Below are positions 43,441 through 55,700 of a stretch of DNA of 64,000 nucleotides, in pieces (within the stretch, counting starts at the first letter, position 1; the number at the start of each line of letters is the position of its first letter). The position numbers and the translations under genes are program-made. The notes under the pieces are model-generated. The model was not told where the DNA came from and did not search any database. It worked only from the letters and a program-made list of their open reading frames with translations. This stretch comes from Aldrovandia affinis (Eukaryota > Chordata > Actinopteri > Notacanthiformes > Halosauridae): contig JAINUG010000020.1 in NCBI GenBank assembly GCA_029706075.1, positions 6,663,860 through 6,727,859 on the forward strand, read 5' to 3'.

Positions 43441-44873
43441 TTATTTTTTATACATAGCCCCCACAATTTTAGGGGCTCAAAAAGTAATTGTACAAACTAA
43501 AAATCATAAATTAAATCACCATTTTTGATACTTGGTTGAAAATCCTAGTCAATGACTGTCTGAAGTCTGGAACCCATAGACATCACCAGGCACTAGGTTT
43601 CTTCCCTGGTGATGATCTGCCAGGCCTTTACTGCCTTCAGTTTCTGCTTGTTCTTGGGGCGTTTTGCCTTCAGCAAGTGAAATGCATGCTCAATTGGATT
43701 CAGGTCAGTTGATTGACTTGGCCATTGCAGAACATTCCACTTCTTTGCTTTAAAAAAGTATTGGGTTGCTTTTGCAGTATGCTTCGGGTCATTGTCCATC
43801 TGCACTGTGAAGCGCCGTCCAATGAGTTTTGAAGCATTTGGCTGAATCGGAGCAGATAATATAGCCCTATACACTTCAGAATTCATCCTGCTGCTTTTGT
43901 CAGCAGTCACATCATCAATAAATACAAGGGAACCAGTTCCATTGGAAGCCATACATGCCCACCCCATAACACTACCTCCACCATGCTTCACAGATGAGGT
44001 GGTATGCTTCGGATCATCTTCTCCATACTCTTCTCTTCCCATCATTCTGGTACAAGTTGATCTTTGTCTCATCTGTCCATAGGATGTTGTTCCAGAACTG
44101 TACAGACTTTTTTAGATGTTTTTTGGCAAACTCGAATCTGGTCTTCCTGTTTTTGAGACTTACCAATGGTTTACACCTTGTGGTAAACCCTCTGTATTTA
44201 CTCTGGTGAAGTCTTCTCTTGATTGTTGACTTTGACACAGATACGCCTACCTCCTGGAGGGTGTTCTTGATCTGGCCAACTGTTGTGAAGAGGTTTTTCT
44301 TCACCAGGGAAATAATTATTCGGTCATCCACCACAGTTGTTTTCCGTGGTCTTCCGGGCCTTTTGGTGTTCCTGAGCTCACCAGTGCGTTCTTTCTTTTT
44401 AAGAAAATACCAAATAGTTGATTTGGCCACACCTAATGTTTTTGCTATCTCTCTGATGGGTCTGTTTTGATTTTTCAGCCTAATGATGGCTTGCTTCACT
44501 GGCAGTGACAGCTCTTTGGACTTCATATTGAGAGTTAACAGCAACAGATTCCAAATGCCACACTTGAAATCAACTCTAGACCTTTTATCTGTTTACTTGT
44601 AAATGAAATAATGAGGGAATAACACACACCTGGCTATGGAACACCTGAGCAGCCAATTGTCCAATTACCTTTGGTCCCTTAAAAAGGGGGGACCACATAT
44701 AAAAATTGCTGTAATTCCTACACCGTTCACCCGATGTGAATACCATCAAATTAAAGCTGCAAGTCTGCACTTTGAGCTCATATTCATTATTTAATTTCAA
44801 CTCCAATATGCTGTGGTAGACAGCTAAAATAACAATAACTTTGTCAATGTCCAAATATTTATGGACCTGACTG
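43440..44873 (-). mobile_element. Tc1-like element, one end truncated
   Basis: The right end (44842-44873) matches the fish family ending CCATAAATATTTGGACATTG (read on the - strand) next to TA. At the left only the inner repeat near 43445-43490 is present, so that terminus is lost. Transposase on the - strand. Confidence 0.88.
43593..44544 (-). pseudogene. Tc1 transposase, one frameshift
   Basis: The N-terminal half, from MLLTLNMKSKELSLPVKQAI, has helix-turn-helix motifs, GRPRKTT and WTDETKINLYQNDGK. A frame change near 44030 leads into DPKHTTSSVKHGGGSV, VQMDNDPKHTAKA and STDLNPIEHAF. All three catalytic acids are present (D, D, E) but in two frames. Ends at NKQKLKAVKAWQIITREET. Confidence 0.9.
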
Positions 44874-45387
44874 TATCTAGCTACATGACAAGCTAGATAC
44901 TTTCATATCAGGCAGCTAAATGTTAGCTCTATTCTGTATTCAGACGACAGTAAATGTAGCACTATCAATTTTAAATCTTCCCCTTTGTAAACGTTATATT
45001 TGATTGACAAGTGCCAGGTACACCCCAGAAAGACAGTGTTGCGTTAAACATGACACACATGCATGCACAAACACGCATGTGCGTGGACACGCATGCACGT
45101 ACACAGCACCACTGGCTGCTAAAAGGTTTTTCCAGGAGAAGGTTCATTTATTTTTCCCACTTGCTTTTTTTAACAGTTACATGCACAGCTCCTATGCCTC
45201 TCCTATGTCTCATGCAATGACCATTTCCCTGGGCACCTGTGAGAGAAATCAAATGTGAAGAAATGTTGTTATTTTCTCTCTCTCTCTCTCTCTACTATTA
45301 ATTAAAATGCCAAGACCGGGGGTGGGGGTGCAGTAGAGGGTCAGAGTTACACCCCCTGGGAATAAGATGGTTGCATCAGCACTCTGC

Positions 45388-45430
<43 letters not shown>

Positions 45431-46126
45431 CAGTGAGTGTGAAAGAGAGTGGAGGTGACATTGAATGTAGGGATAGAACGTGTGTATGTCTCTGCTTGTA
45501 TGTGTGTGTGTGTGTGTGTGTGTGCACGCGCATGTGTCGTGCGCAAATTTTTGTTTTTGGGTGGGGGATGGGCGTTTGTTTAAGAACTAACCAGAACAAT
45601 TTGTTGCTTTCTTTTGGGGGGTCAGTATAGAAATACCTCACCCTGCCAAATTTAGCCGAGCTGTGCCAGCCGAACAAAAATGCTGTGACTAAAGACTAAA
45701 ACAGGAATGATGAGTTTTGCTGTTTTATGTGCAGTTTTCTATAACCCCCCTTTGTAAATACATTTGTTTCCTGTATTTATTGGATGTACTTTTTCGAATG
45801 CGTTTCTGCGTGTATCTTGTATTTTTGATACATACTTTTCTTCCTGTCGTTTATTGGGGAGAGGTTGGAAATAAGCCTTTGGCTATAAACACTAAATGCA
45901 ATGCATCTGATGCTTGTTTTTAACATTGTAACAATGCTTTTGCCATGTCCCTGACAAATAAACAAACAAATAAAATAAAACATCTGCGCAGAAACTCTGC
46001 AGCTGGATGCCACCTGGACACCATCAACCACAATGCTTTGCTCTTGAAGGGGTAATAAAGGCATGGAGCCGAAACGCTGAAATGTGGCTTGCAGCTTTGG
46101 CTGTATTTTTAAATTATTGCAATATT

Positions 46127-46162
<36 letters not shown>

Positions 46163-46198
46163 TTATTTTTATATAAATATGTATAGAAGTTTTACATA
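44874..46198. other. Non-coding stretch with microsatellites
   Basis: Contains (CT)n at about 45276-45294, (GT)n at about 45390-45420 and 45500-45525, and (AT)n at about 46132-46157. A short stretch near 46055-46085 (GAGCCGAAACGCTGAAATGT) looks like a common fish retroelement fragment. No gene. Confidence 0.65.
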
Positions 46199-47033
46199 CA
46201 CTACTGATCCAAAGTTTTAGAACACCCCCATTTTCCAGTTTTTACTGAAATGTAGGTTACCAAAAACTGAAAAAGAATGTAAATGTTTTGGCAGTAAGTA
46301 GTTTCCTACACCATCAAAGGGCACTTGGGAACTGGAGGAAACTGACAGGAAGAGGTCTGGCAGACCCAAAGCCACAACAAAATCAGAAGACAAATTTCTG
46401 AGAGTCAACAGCTTGCACGATAGGCGGCTCACAGGACAACAGCTTCAAGCACAGCTTAACACTGGTCGAAGTAAGGAAATCTGTTTCAACTGTGAAGAGA
46501 AGACTTCGAGCTGCAGGTTTGACAGGTCGAGTGGCAGTAAGAAAGCCATTGCTAAGATGGCAAAATAAGAAAAAGAGCCTTGCCTGGGCCATGAAGCACC
46601 GCCAGTGGAGTACTGAAGACTGGAAGGTCTTATGGACTGATGAATCAAAATTAGAAATTTTGAAAGGTTTTTGTAGGCTGTCGAGTAGGCAAAAGGATGG
46701 TTCCTCAGTGTGTGACACCATCTGTCAAACATGGAGGAGGAAGCGTGATGGTCTGGGGCTCTTTTGCTGGATCCAGAGTTGGCGACTTGCACAGAGTGAC
46801 TGTTAACCCATGTTAACCCATTACTTGTTCCCTGAAAAGGGCCTTTTTTTTTATAACTCTGAAATTTGCATTATTTTTCAGTTAATAGTTTTTGGTAACC
46901 TAAACTTTTTTTGTTTAACCTCTGGCAGTTTACCGCTTACCTTTGTATCATTTCAGGTTATTCACTGGACTTGAACTGCTTAAATTTCAGTAAAAAATTG
47001 AAAATGGGGGTGTTCTAAAACCTTTGACCAGTG
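46199..47033 (+). mobile_element. Deleted Tc1 copy (AGTTTTAGAACACCCC family)
   Basis: Ends begin CACTACTGATCCAAAGTTTT and its complement, with TA at both sides. 835 bp. Keeps a middle transposase part (46492-46806: MKRRLRAAGLTGRVAVRKPL and onward to LWTDESKLEI). The same family recurs at 52628, 54255 and 60432. Confidence 0.88.
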
Positions 47034-47039
47034 TATATA

Positions 47040-48212
47040 CACCAATCAGCCACAACATTAAACCACCTGCCTAATATTGTGTAGATCCCCCTCGTGCCAC
47101 CAAAACAGCTCTGACCCGTCGAGGCATGGATTCCACAAGACCTCTGAAGGTGTCCGTGGTATCTGGCACCAAGACGTTAGCAGCAGATCCTTTAAGTCTT
47201 GTAAGTTGCGAGGTGATGCCTCCATGGATCGAACTTGTTGGTCCAGCACATCCCACAGATGCTCGATCGGATTGAGATCTGGGGAATTTGGAGGCTAAGT
47301 CAACACCTTGAACTCTTTGTCATGTTCCTCAAACCATTCCAATTTTTGCAGTGTGGCAGGGCGCATTATCCTGCTGAAAGAGGCCACTGCCATCAGGGAA
47401 TACCGTTGCCATGAAGGGGTGTACTTGGTCTGCAACAATGTTTAGGTAGGTGGTACGTGTCAAAGTAACATCCACATGAATGCCAGGACCCAAGGTTTCC
47501 CAGCAGAACATTGCACAGAGCATCACACTGCCTCCGCCGGCTTGCCTTCTTCCCATAGTGCATCCTGGTGCCACCTCTTCCCCAGGTAAACGACACACAC
47601 GCACCCGGCCATCCATATGATGTAAAAGAAAACGTGATTCATCAGACCAGCCCACCTTCTTCCATTGCTCCATGGTCCAGTTCTGACGCTCACGTGCCCA
47701 TTGTAGGCGCTTTTGGCGGTGGACAGGGGTCAGCATGGGCACTCTGACCGGTCTGCGGCTACACAGACCCATACAAAGCAAGCTGCAATGCACTGTGTGT
47801 TCTGACACCTTTCTATCATAGCCAGCATTAACTTTTTCAGCAATTTGTGCTACAGTAGCTCTTCTGTGGGATCGGACCAGACGGGCTAGCCTTCGCTCCC
47901 CACGCGCATCAATAAGCCAATGAGCCCATGACCCTGTCAACGGTTCACCGGTTGTCCTTCCTTGAACCACTTTTGGTAGGTACCAACTACTGCATACCGG
48001 GAACACCCCACAAGACCTGCCGTTTTCAAGATGCTCTGACCCAGTCGTCTAGCCATCACAATTTGGCCCATGTCAAAGTCGCTCAGATATTTACGCTTGC
48101 CAATTTTTCCTGCTTCCAACACATCAACTTCAAGAACTGACTGTTCATCAATGAGATGATCAATGTTATTCAATTCACCCGTCAGTGGTTTTAATGTTAT
48201 GGCTGATCGGTG
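47040..48212 (-). mobile_element. Tc1/mariner element abutting the previous one
   Basis: Ends CACCAATCAGCCACAACATT and complement (TTAATGTTATGGCTGATCGG), 1173 bp, flanked by TA. Only a TATATA spacer separates it from the element ending at 47033. Transposase on the - strand, nearly complete. Confidence 0.92.
47071..48130 (-). pseudogene. Tc1/mariner-type transposase, frame-shifted
   Basis: The N-terminal part (about 48130-47937) has [20 protein letters not shown], a helix-turn-helix. The middle frame (48006-47329) has WARERQNWTMEQWKKVGWSD with the first Asp and GLFQQDNAPCHTAK with the second. The last part, in another frame, ends PRRVRAVLVARGGSTQY. At least two frame changes (near 47950 and 47335). 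The acidic triad region is otherwise recognisable. Confidence 0.88.
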
Positions 48213-48244
48213 TATATACACACATAAAATATAAGGAGGGGAGG

Positions 48245-48385
48245 GGCATTGCCGTTGTATCCTTGAGCAAGGTACCTAGCCCTGCACTCATTCAGTATAA
48301 TATCCTGCTGTATGAACGGGTGGCATTTAAAAGTCTACGCTGCAGCTGTGGAATTTGCTAAGCAAATAAATCATTCTAAAAGCTT
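48245..48385 (+). repeat. Decayed SINE/L2-type repeat
   Basis: CCTTGAGCAAGGTACCTAGC, then CAGTATAATATCCTGCTGTA and TTTGCTAAGCAAATAAATCA: the typical order of a fish tRNA/L2-tail SINE body, heavily mutated. Confidence 0.4.
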
Positions 48386-49081
48386 GTACCTCTGTTCAGC
48401 CCTGGGTTTCCCATCCTGAGTGTATGTTTTGGAGAGCCAACATACACGGTAAACTTCAGATGATCACTACAATTGGTCCAAATAAGCAGTGAGCCACGTG
48501 GCAGCTTCACACACATTGAGGGGGTTCAATACGCCTCACTCCCCCAACCGGATCTTCCTCCGTGTTTACTTCCTGCACTTTGTGAAGCACTTTTATTGTG
48601 GTTCACTGGACCTTCAGTGCAGTGAATGGGGCAAAGCAAAGCCGCGTGGCAATAACGTTCTAGAGAGTGGAGCCCACGCAGTGCTAACGCTAATGTTCCC
48701 TCTGGATAATGGAGCCCACAAGGAGCTACTGCTAATGTTCCTCCTAGATAATAAAGCCCACACAGTGCCAACACCAGGTTCCCTCTGGATAATATAGCCC
48801 CTGCTACACTCATGCTAATGTTCCTTCTGGAGAGTGGAGCCCACGCAGTGCTAACGCTAATGTTACTTCTGGATAATGGAGTTCACACAGTGCTAATGTT
48901 CCTTCTGGATAATGGAGCCCACGCAGTGCTAACGCTAATGTTCCTTCTGGAGGGTGGAATCCACGCAGTGCTAACGCTAATGTTCCTTCTGGAGGGTGGA
49001 ATCCACGCAGTGCTAACGCTAATGTTCCTTCTAGATAAGAGCCCACACAGTGCTAACACCAGGTTCCCTCTGGATAATATA

Positions 49082-50201
49082 CACTATGGCCAAAAGTCAG
49101 TGGACACCTGACCATCACACCTATATGAGCTTGTTGGACATCCCACTCTAAAACCATGGGCATTAATATGGAGTTGGACCCCCCTTTGCAGCTATGACAG
49201 CTGCCACTCTTCTGGGAAGGCTTTCCACAAGATTTTGGAGTGTGTCTGTGGGAATATGTGTCCATTCAGCCAAAAGAGCATCTGTGAGGTCAGGCACTGA
49301 TGTTGGATGAGAAGGCCTGGTTCGCAATCGGCATTCTAATTCCTCCCAAAGGTGTTCAATGGGGTTGAGGTCAGGGCTCTGTGCAGGCCAATGGAGTTCC
49401 TCCACACCAAACTGTCTTCGTATCCTGTAGCATTGAGAATACCCTTCACTGGAACTAAGGGGCCTATCCCAAACCCGGAGAAACAGACCCAAACCATTAT
49501 CCCTCCTCCACCAAACTTTACAGTAGGCACTATGCATTCCGGAAGGTAGCGTTCTCCTGGCATCCGCCAAACCCAGATTCATCCATCAGACTGCCAGATA
49601 GTGAAGTGTGATTCATCACTCCAAAGAACACGTTTCCACTGCTCCAGAGTCCAGTTGCGGCATGCTTTACACCACTCCAGCCGACGCTTGGCATTGCGCA
49701 TGGTGATGTGAGGCTTGTGTGCAGCTGCTCGGGCATGGAAACCCATTCCATGAAGCTCCCGACGCACAGTTCTTGTGCTGATGGTGCTTCCAGAGGCAGT
49801 TTGGTACTCTGTAGTGAGTGATGCAGCAGATGATAGCCGATTTGTACGCGTTATGCGCTTCAGCACTTGTCGGCCCCGCTCTGAGTTTGCGTGGTCTACC
49901 ACTTCGTGGCCGAGCTGTTGTTGCTCCTAGGCGCTTCCACTTCACAATAATAGCACTTACAGTTGACCGGGGCACATCTAGTAGGGCAGAAATTTCACGA
50001 ACTCACTTGTGGCAAAGGTGGCATCCTATGACAGTTTAAAGTCAATGAGCTCCTTACGAAGCATTCTGAATTCTAAATGTTTGTCTGTGGAGATTGCATG
50101 GCTATGTGCTGGCTTTTATGCACCTGTTGGCAATGGGTGTGGCTGAAACACCTGAACTCAATAATTAGTAGGGGTGTCCACTGACTTTTGGCCATATAGT
50201 G
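49082..50201 (-). mobile_element. Tc1-like element inside the 42-bp minisatellite
   Basis: Ends CACTATGGCCAAAAGTCAGT and complement (GACTTTTGGCCATATAGTG), TA on both sides, 1120 bp. Transposase on the - strand in several frames. Confidence 0.92.
49163..49990 (-). pseudogene. Tc1-type transposase, several frameshifts
   Basis: N-terminal MPRSTVSAIIVKWKRLGATT with ARPRSGRPRKL. The next frame reads TISTRTVRRELHGMGFHARA and onward to VLWSDESHFTIWQSDG (first Asp). The last frame ends [20 protein letters not shown] (catalytic Glu), then PRRVAAVIAAKGGPTPY. The region expected to hold the second Asp is disrupted. Non-functional. Confidence 0.88.
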
Positions 50202-50379
50202 TAGCTCATGCTAATGTTCCTTCTGGAAAGTGGAGCCCACGCAGTGCTAATGTTCTCTCTGGATAAATGAGCCTCCATTTTACCCCAAGCTCCATGCTGC
50301 CTTGTGTAAAACACGCCCCTCTCCCTTTATTCAGCATAACTGTTCTCTTCCCCAAACTATATTTTGGGCGAAATCAGAA

Positions 50380-51060
50380 GTCGGGAAGATTTTAACTGTC
50401 CTCACATTCCTCTGACCAGCCGGCGCCTGCCCCCCGTAGTCACGGTAACTTGAACCGAGGCACTACATTATTTACATGTGCCGATTCCACGGTAATTTAG
50501 GCAGTCCATATTTTGTCCGTTTAATTAACCGTTTGCATACTAGCGGCAGTATTTCAGGAGAAACGCGTTGCTGGTGTTCACCCCGACGAAGGCAAGAGTC
50601 TGATTCATCCTCATTCTCATGAAAAATACACACAGCTTCAGCAGGAGAGAAGAGGGCAACCTTTCTTTTCTCATCTGTATTGTTGTCCGTTAGTCTGCAC
50701 GAAGCTGGTGAATTTGAGCATTCCTTTCATGCTTTAACACACGGCACTGCGAGGGACTGGAACTGAAAACCTACCGGCTATGAGCCGGGTTCCTTGGCCC
50801 AGTTCTGCAGCATACACACGGATATTCATTATGAAAAGGGCAAATTGGGTCAGCCACGTGATCGCCCCGCCCCCTCCCAAACGGCCCGGCCTGTCTCTGC
50901 CAGCCGCCAGCCTCCATCCTGCTCCCCGGGCCAAAAATCTAGGGCACTGCCATTTTACGCCGCTAATCCTGGTGTCCGGGCATGTGTCGCTTGCTTGGGG
51001 GGTTTTGGGGGGATCACCGGGGGCCGTGGCTGGGCGCGGTGAACCCAGGGGGGGGTTCCT
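50380..51060. promoter_or_regulatory. CpG-bearing GC-rich region, possible promoter
   Basis: Contains an E-box CACGTG (50855-50860), a GC box CCCCGCCCC (50865-50873) and many CpGs in an otherwise AT-rich, repeat-filled area. It could be the zhx3 promoter, about 8 kb upstream of its coding exon, but no 5' exon was identified. Low certainty. Confidence 0.3.
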
Positions 51061-51119
51061 GTGTGGTCTGTACAGGGGACCTCCATTCTAACAGGGAAAC
51101 AATCACAGTTCGATTGTTT

Positions 51120-51430
51120 GTGTGTGAGTGTGTGTGTGTGTGTGTGTGTGAGAGAGTGTATGCTTGTTGTGGGTGTGTGTCTGTGAGTGCGTGCATGTTT
51201 GTTGGGTGTGTGAGTGTGTTTGTGCATGTTTGTTGTGTGCGAGTGCATGCTTGTTTTGTGTGTGTGTGTGTGCTTGTTTTTTGTGTGCGAGTGCATGTTT
51301 GTTTTGTGTGTGTGAGCGCATGTTTGTTGTGGGTGTGTGTTTACGTGTGTACGAGTCCTTTTGCACATGTACTGGTGTGTTAATGTTTGTTTGTGTGTGT
51401 GTGTGTGTGTGTGTGAGTATGTGCATGCAT

Positions 51431-51462
<32 letters not shown>

Positions 51463-51470
51463 AGTACTTG
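51120..51470. repeat. (GT)n-rich tract
   Basis: Interrupted TG repeats with recurring GTGCGAGTGCATG and TGTTTGTTGTG motifs. Open frames on both strands are artefacts. Confidence 0.9.
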
Positions 51471-51499
51471 TGAATATGTACCTGTGTGTGTGTGCCCCT

Positions 51500-52385
51500 C
51501 CTAAAGCGAGCATACAGGCCTCGACATTAACGGTAGCCCAGGGCTACCAATCAGTCGCAAATGAGCCGTTCGGGCTACCATTCTTTGCTGCCTGGTTGCC
51601 CGGTCAGGCTACCACTTCCCCTTATTTCCTTCTCTTTTTTTTCCCGTGGTCGTAAATGTCTGAAATGTAAAGAACGGTATTAAAGATTCACATTAGGATC
51701 ACCATTTCCACACGTTTACAGCCATCAACTATCGATAGCTCTGCTGCTGCTGCGTTGGATGTGTCACTCCAGCGCTCCAGGCTGCCGTGGAGGAATGGTC
51801 GACATGCAATGCTTAAATGTAACTTTAATGTAAGCTAACTTAAATGTAACTTTAGGCATATGTCATCTAAAACATAAATAAGGTTACAACTAATGGTGAT
51901 AAAAGCAGCACACCATGGCTAATTTGAGCAATTGATCATCACTACACTATGTTCAAACTCGGAACAACCCAACAAAACCCACCAAAAGTTTGGTGATATC
52001 AGTTTACCACAAACATGATTAAACACCGGTGCTACCTACCTACCACGGAGTTGATCCGTGGATGTTCTCTGTAAATTGGGTCCATTTCAATAAAATCTCT
52101 GATTTAAAATGGGTTTTCTTGTATCGTTATTGGTATCGGTAAAGGTTTAATTTCACGTTCGATGTGTAGTCATTCAGGCTACCAAAAAATAACTAGTCCA
52201 ATCGGGAAACCGTATTTCAAAATAAGCACTGGGCTCTGCGCGCATGTGTGTGTGTCTGCCTCTCCTAAAGCGGGCGTGCGCATGCGTGCGTGTGTGTGTG
52301 TATGCGTGTGCCTCACCTAAAGAACGTGTGTGTTGAGCAGCAATGTGTGATGGACTCTCTACCGGAGGGGCAAGCGAGTTCAACA
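51500..52385. other. Non-coding stretch, repeat-like
   Basis: Begins with AGGCCTCGACATTAACGGTA and ends near CAAAATAAGCACTGGGCTCT; both resemble ends of a common fish repeat, but I could not define termini or a target duplication. CTCCTAAAGCG-like motifs flank it on both sides (51498, 52262, 52312). Confidence 0.35.
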
Positions 52386-52433
52386 CAGTCCCTTACTCAC
52401 ATATATCCAGCAAAATATCAACATGGTCTCATA

Positions 52434-53982
52434 TGGCGTTTTTTCACCGCACAGTACGGTACGGCAACCATCCGTACCCGTAACTATCCCCTTCACCAGT
52501 TGAGTCCCTGTGCCGTTTTTCCACCGCACAACAGAACCGTGAAGATGACACCGAGTTATCTGAAGTGACAAAAAAGAATGCGACCGCAATATATATATGT
52601 ATGTGATTTTTATATATACTGTATATACACTACCAGTCAAAAGTTTTAGAACACCCCAATTTTTCAAGTTTTTACTGAAATTTAAGCAGTTCAAGTCCAG
52701 TGAATAACCCCTTTTCAGGGAACAAGTAATGGGTTAACAGTCACTCTGTGCAAGTCACTGACTCTGGATCCAGCAAAAGAGCCCCAGACCATCACACTTC
52801 ATCCATGTTTGACAGTTTGACCATCCTTTCGCCTACTCGATGGCGTAAAAAAACCTTTAAATTTCAAGATTTCAAGTTTTGATTAATCGGTCGATAAGAC
52901 CTTCTTCCAGTCTTCAGTAGTCCACTGGTGGTGTTTCATGGCCCAGGCAAGCCTCTTTTTCTTATTTTGCCATCTTAGCAATGGCTTTCTTACTGCCACT
53001 CGACCTGTCAAACCTGCAGCTCAAAGTCTTCTCTTCACAGTTGAATCTGAGACTTCCTTACTTCGACCAGAGTTAAGATGTGCTTGAGCCGCCTATCACG
53101 CAAGCTGTTGACTCTCAGAAACTCAGTCTTCTGATTTTGTTGTGGCTTTGGGTCTCCAGTTTCCAAGTGCCTTTTGATGGTGTAGGAAACAAAGAAATGT
53201 ACATTATTTTTCAGTTTTTGGTAACCTAAACCTTTTTTTCTAACCTCTGGCAGTTTACCGCTTACCTTTGTACCATTTCAGGTTATTCACTGGACTTTAA
53301 ACTGCTTAAATTTCAGTGAAAACTGGAAAACGGGGGTGTTCTAAAACTTTTGACCGGTAGTGTATATAGGCAAGTTTCCCCACGGGACAAATAAAGTATA
53401 TCGTATATTTATTATTCGCCATTGGTCCTTCAATGATTTGCAATTTACCAAGACCACATTTATACTTTCCAGTACAATTTCCAAAAATCTATTAATGTGA
53501 CAAATTAAAATGTTGTACTATGAAAATGTGTATTCCAATTGCGTTAATGAAAATGAAAATACTATACTTTGTCCTTTCAAAGAAAACGTGTTAATTTCAG
53601 TTTTCGAAACATAAACCTAACTCATGCAAACCTGGCAAGAATGGTAAACTCTATATAATACTCTTCGAGTAAAACCAATAATCGAAGTGAAGTTGGGGGA
53701 AAGAAAAAACAAAAAAAAAACATGGCGGTTGTGTCTGAGCTGGACTGAGGTTTAGCGTGACGATTCTGCGACGATTGTGCTTGACCAATCAATGGTCTGC
53801 AATATTGCTAGCTCCACCCTTAGGTCCCTGTTCGGCTCGCTAGTGCCCAAACAAAGCAGTAGCTAAATTCAGCACGGGTGCTTAGGTTCGATGCGGTTCG
53901 CTTGGCGGAGAAAAAAGCGACAAAACGTGGGAGCACTAATTTGTTACCATGCTGTACCGTACTGTGCGGTGGAAAAGCGCCA
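52434..53982. mobile_element. Non-autonomous long-TIR DNA element (hAT-like)
   Basis: Inverted ends TGGCGTTTTTTCACCGCACA plus GTACGGTAC at 52434, and its complement at 53953-53982. No transposase frame is recognised. A Tc1 copy is inserted at 52628-53362. No exact target duplication was seen, so the superfamily is tentative. Confidence 0.65.
52628..53362 (-). mobile_element. Deleted Tc1 copy inside the long-TIR element
   Basis: Ends CACTACCAGTCAAAAGTTTT and complement, 735 bp, TA both sides. A remnant - strand transposase region lies at about 52760-53170, many mutations. Same family as 46199-47033. Confidence 0.85.
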
Positions 53983-54254
53983 TTACGCACATATATCCAG
54001 CAAAATATCAACACGGTTCCTTACTCGCATATATCCAGCAATATATCAACACAGTCCCTTACTCGCATATAATCAAGCAAAATATCAACAGTCCCTTAAT
54101 CACATATATCCAGCAATAAATCAACAGGGCCCCTTACACACATATATCCAGCAATATATCAACACGGTCCCATACTCACATATATCCAGCAATAAATCTA
54201 CACGGTCCCTTACACGCATATCCAGTAATAAATCAACACGGCCCCTTACACACA

Positions 54255-55700
54255 CACTACCAGTCAAACGTTTCAGAACACCGCAATTTTTCCAGTTTTT
54301 ATTGAAATTTACGCAGTTTAATGTACTCTGAAATTAAAGCACAGCACAAAAACTCGATGGGTTTTAAGTCTGGAGACTATGCTGGCCACTCCATGATTTG
54401 AAGCCTACAGTCTTGTTATTTTCTTCGAAGGTAGTTCTGACATAGCCTGGGTCATTATCTTGCTGTAGGATGAACCCCGGACCAACTAGGCGTAGACCAG
54501 AGGGTATTGCATGGCGCTGCAAAATGCTGTGGTAGCCCTTTTGGTTCAAAGTGCCAGTCACTCTGTGCAAGTCGCCAACTCTGGATCCAGCAAGAGCCCC
54601 AGACCATCACGCTTCCTCCTCCATGTTTGACAGTTGGTGTCACACACTGAGGAACCATCCTTTCGCCTACTTGATGGTGTACAAAAACCCTGCGTGATGA
54701 ACCAAAGATTTGAAATTTTGATTCATCGGTTCATAAAACCTTCTTCCAGTCTTCAGTAGTCCACTGGCGGTGCTTCATGGCTTCATGTTGACTCTCAGAA
54801 ACTTTTTTTGTTGTGGCTTTGGGTCTGCCAGACCTCTTCCTGTCAGAGTTTCCAAATGCCTTTTGATGGTGTAGGAAACAATTCTACACAGCCATAATTG
54901 AATCAGTCATCACATCCTCCATCTCCGTGTGGTTCGGCTCTGCATCATCCCATTCGAAGCAGAAACTACAGCGCATAGTACGGTATGCAGAGAAAATCAC
55001 TGGCTGCCAGCTCCCCCCCCTCACAGATCTGTACACCTCCAGGGTGAGGAAGAGAGCAGGAAAATCATGGCTGACCCCTCACACCCCGGCCACTCTCTCT
55101 TCCAGCGCTTCCCCTCTCAGCGGAGACCGAGAGTGAGAGCCCTAAAGACTAGGACTAAACGCCACCTGAACAACTTCTTTCTCCAATCCATAATCCTCCT
55201 AAACAAGGACCCTTCCTCTATCCCCCCCCTGTTCACTTGCACACTCCCACTTTAACTGTGCTGCTAACTGTGACTTCTACTCTGCCCTTTTGCACACTCT
55301 TGCACCTTAACTGTGTACATAACCATTATCTGTACTGTATTTGTATATTTGTATTTTAGCACTGTACTGTATTATATTATATTGTATTTTTATCACACTT
55401 TTTTTTTTTTTTTTTTTTTCCTAAGCTCTTGTTATCGTTTTGGTTGTATGTTGACACCCTTGCACTAAGGCAAATTCCTTGTACATCGTACTTGGCGAAT
55501 AAATAATTCTGATTCTGATTCTGATTCTGAACTACTCACTGCCAAAACAATGTACATTCTTTTTCAGTTTTTGGTAACCTAAACTCTGGCAGTTTACCGC
55601 TTACCCATGTACCATTTCAGGTTATTCACTGGACTTTAACTGCTTAAATCTCAGTAAAAACTGGAAAATGGGGGTGTTCTAAAACTTTTGACCAGTAGTG
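54255..55700 (-). mobile_element. Tc1 copy with a LINE inserted in it
   Basis: Ends CACTACCAGTCAAACGTTTC and the complement at 55680-55700, TA both sides. The - strand transposase remnant reads IPSGLRLVGPGFILQQDNDP and [21 protein letters not shown] 3' end (54881-55530) interrupts it. Confidence 0.85.
54881..55530 (+). mobile_element. LINE 3' end (CR1/L2/Rex1-like) in the Tc1 copy
   Basis: Reverse transcriptase C-terminus: VWFGSASSHSKQKLQRIVRY, EKITGCQLPPLTDLYTSRV, with a frame change near 55075, then ALKTRTKRHLNNFF. The 3' UTR ends with AATAAATAATTCTGATTCTG and a (TTCTGA)n tail. 5'-truncated. Confidence 0.8.

Larger units (their letters stand above)
48650..50275. repeat. 42-bp minisatellite, split by a Tc1 element
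   Basis: Units of the form TTCCTTCTGGATAATGGAGC plus CCACGCAGTGCTAACGCTAATG. About ten copies lie at 48650-49080 and about two more at 50204-50275, on the other side of the Tc1 insertion at 49082-50201. Open frames along it are artefacts because 42 is a multiple of three. Confidence 0.88.

Noticed and set aside
48810-49046. Open frame of repeated ALALRG(L/F)H(Y/P)PEGTL units
   Set aside because: Product of the 42-bp minisatellite, whose length is a multiple of three; no other coding evidence.
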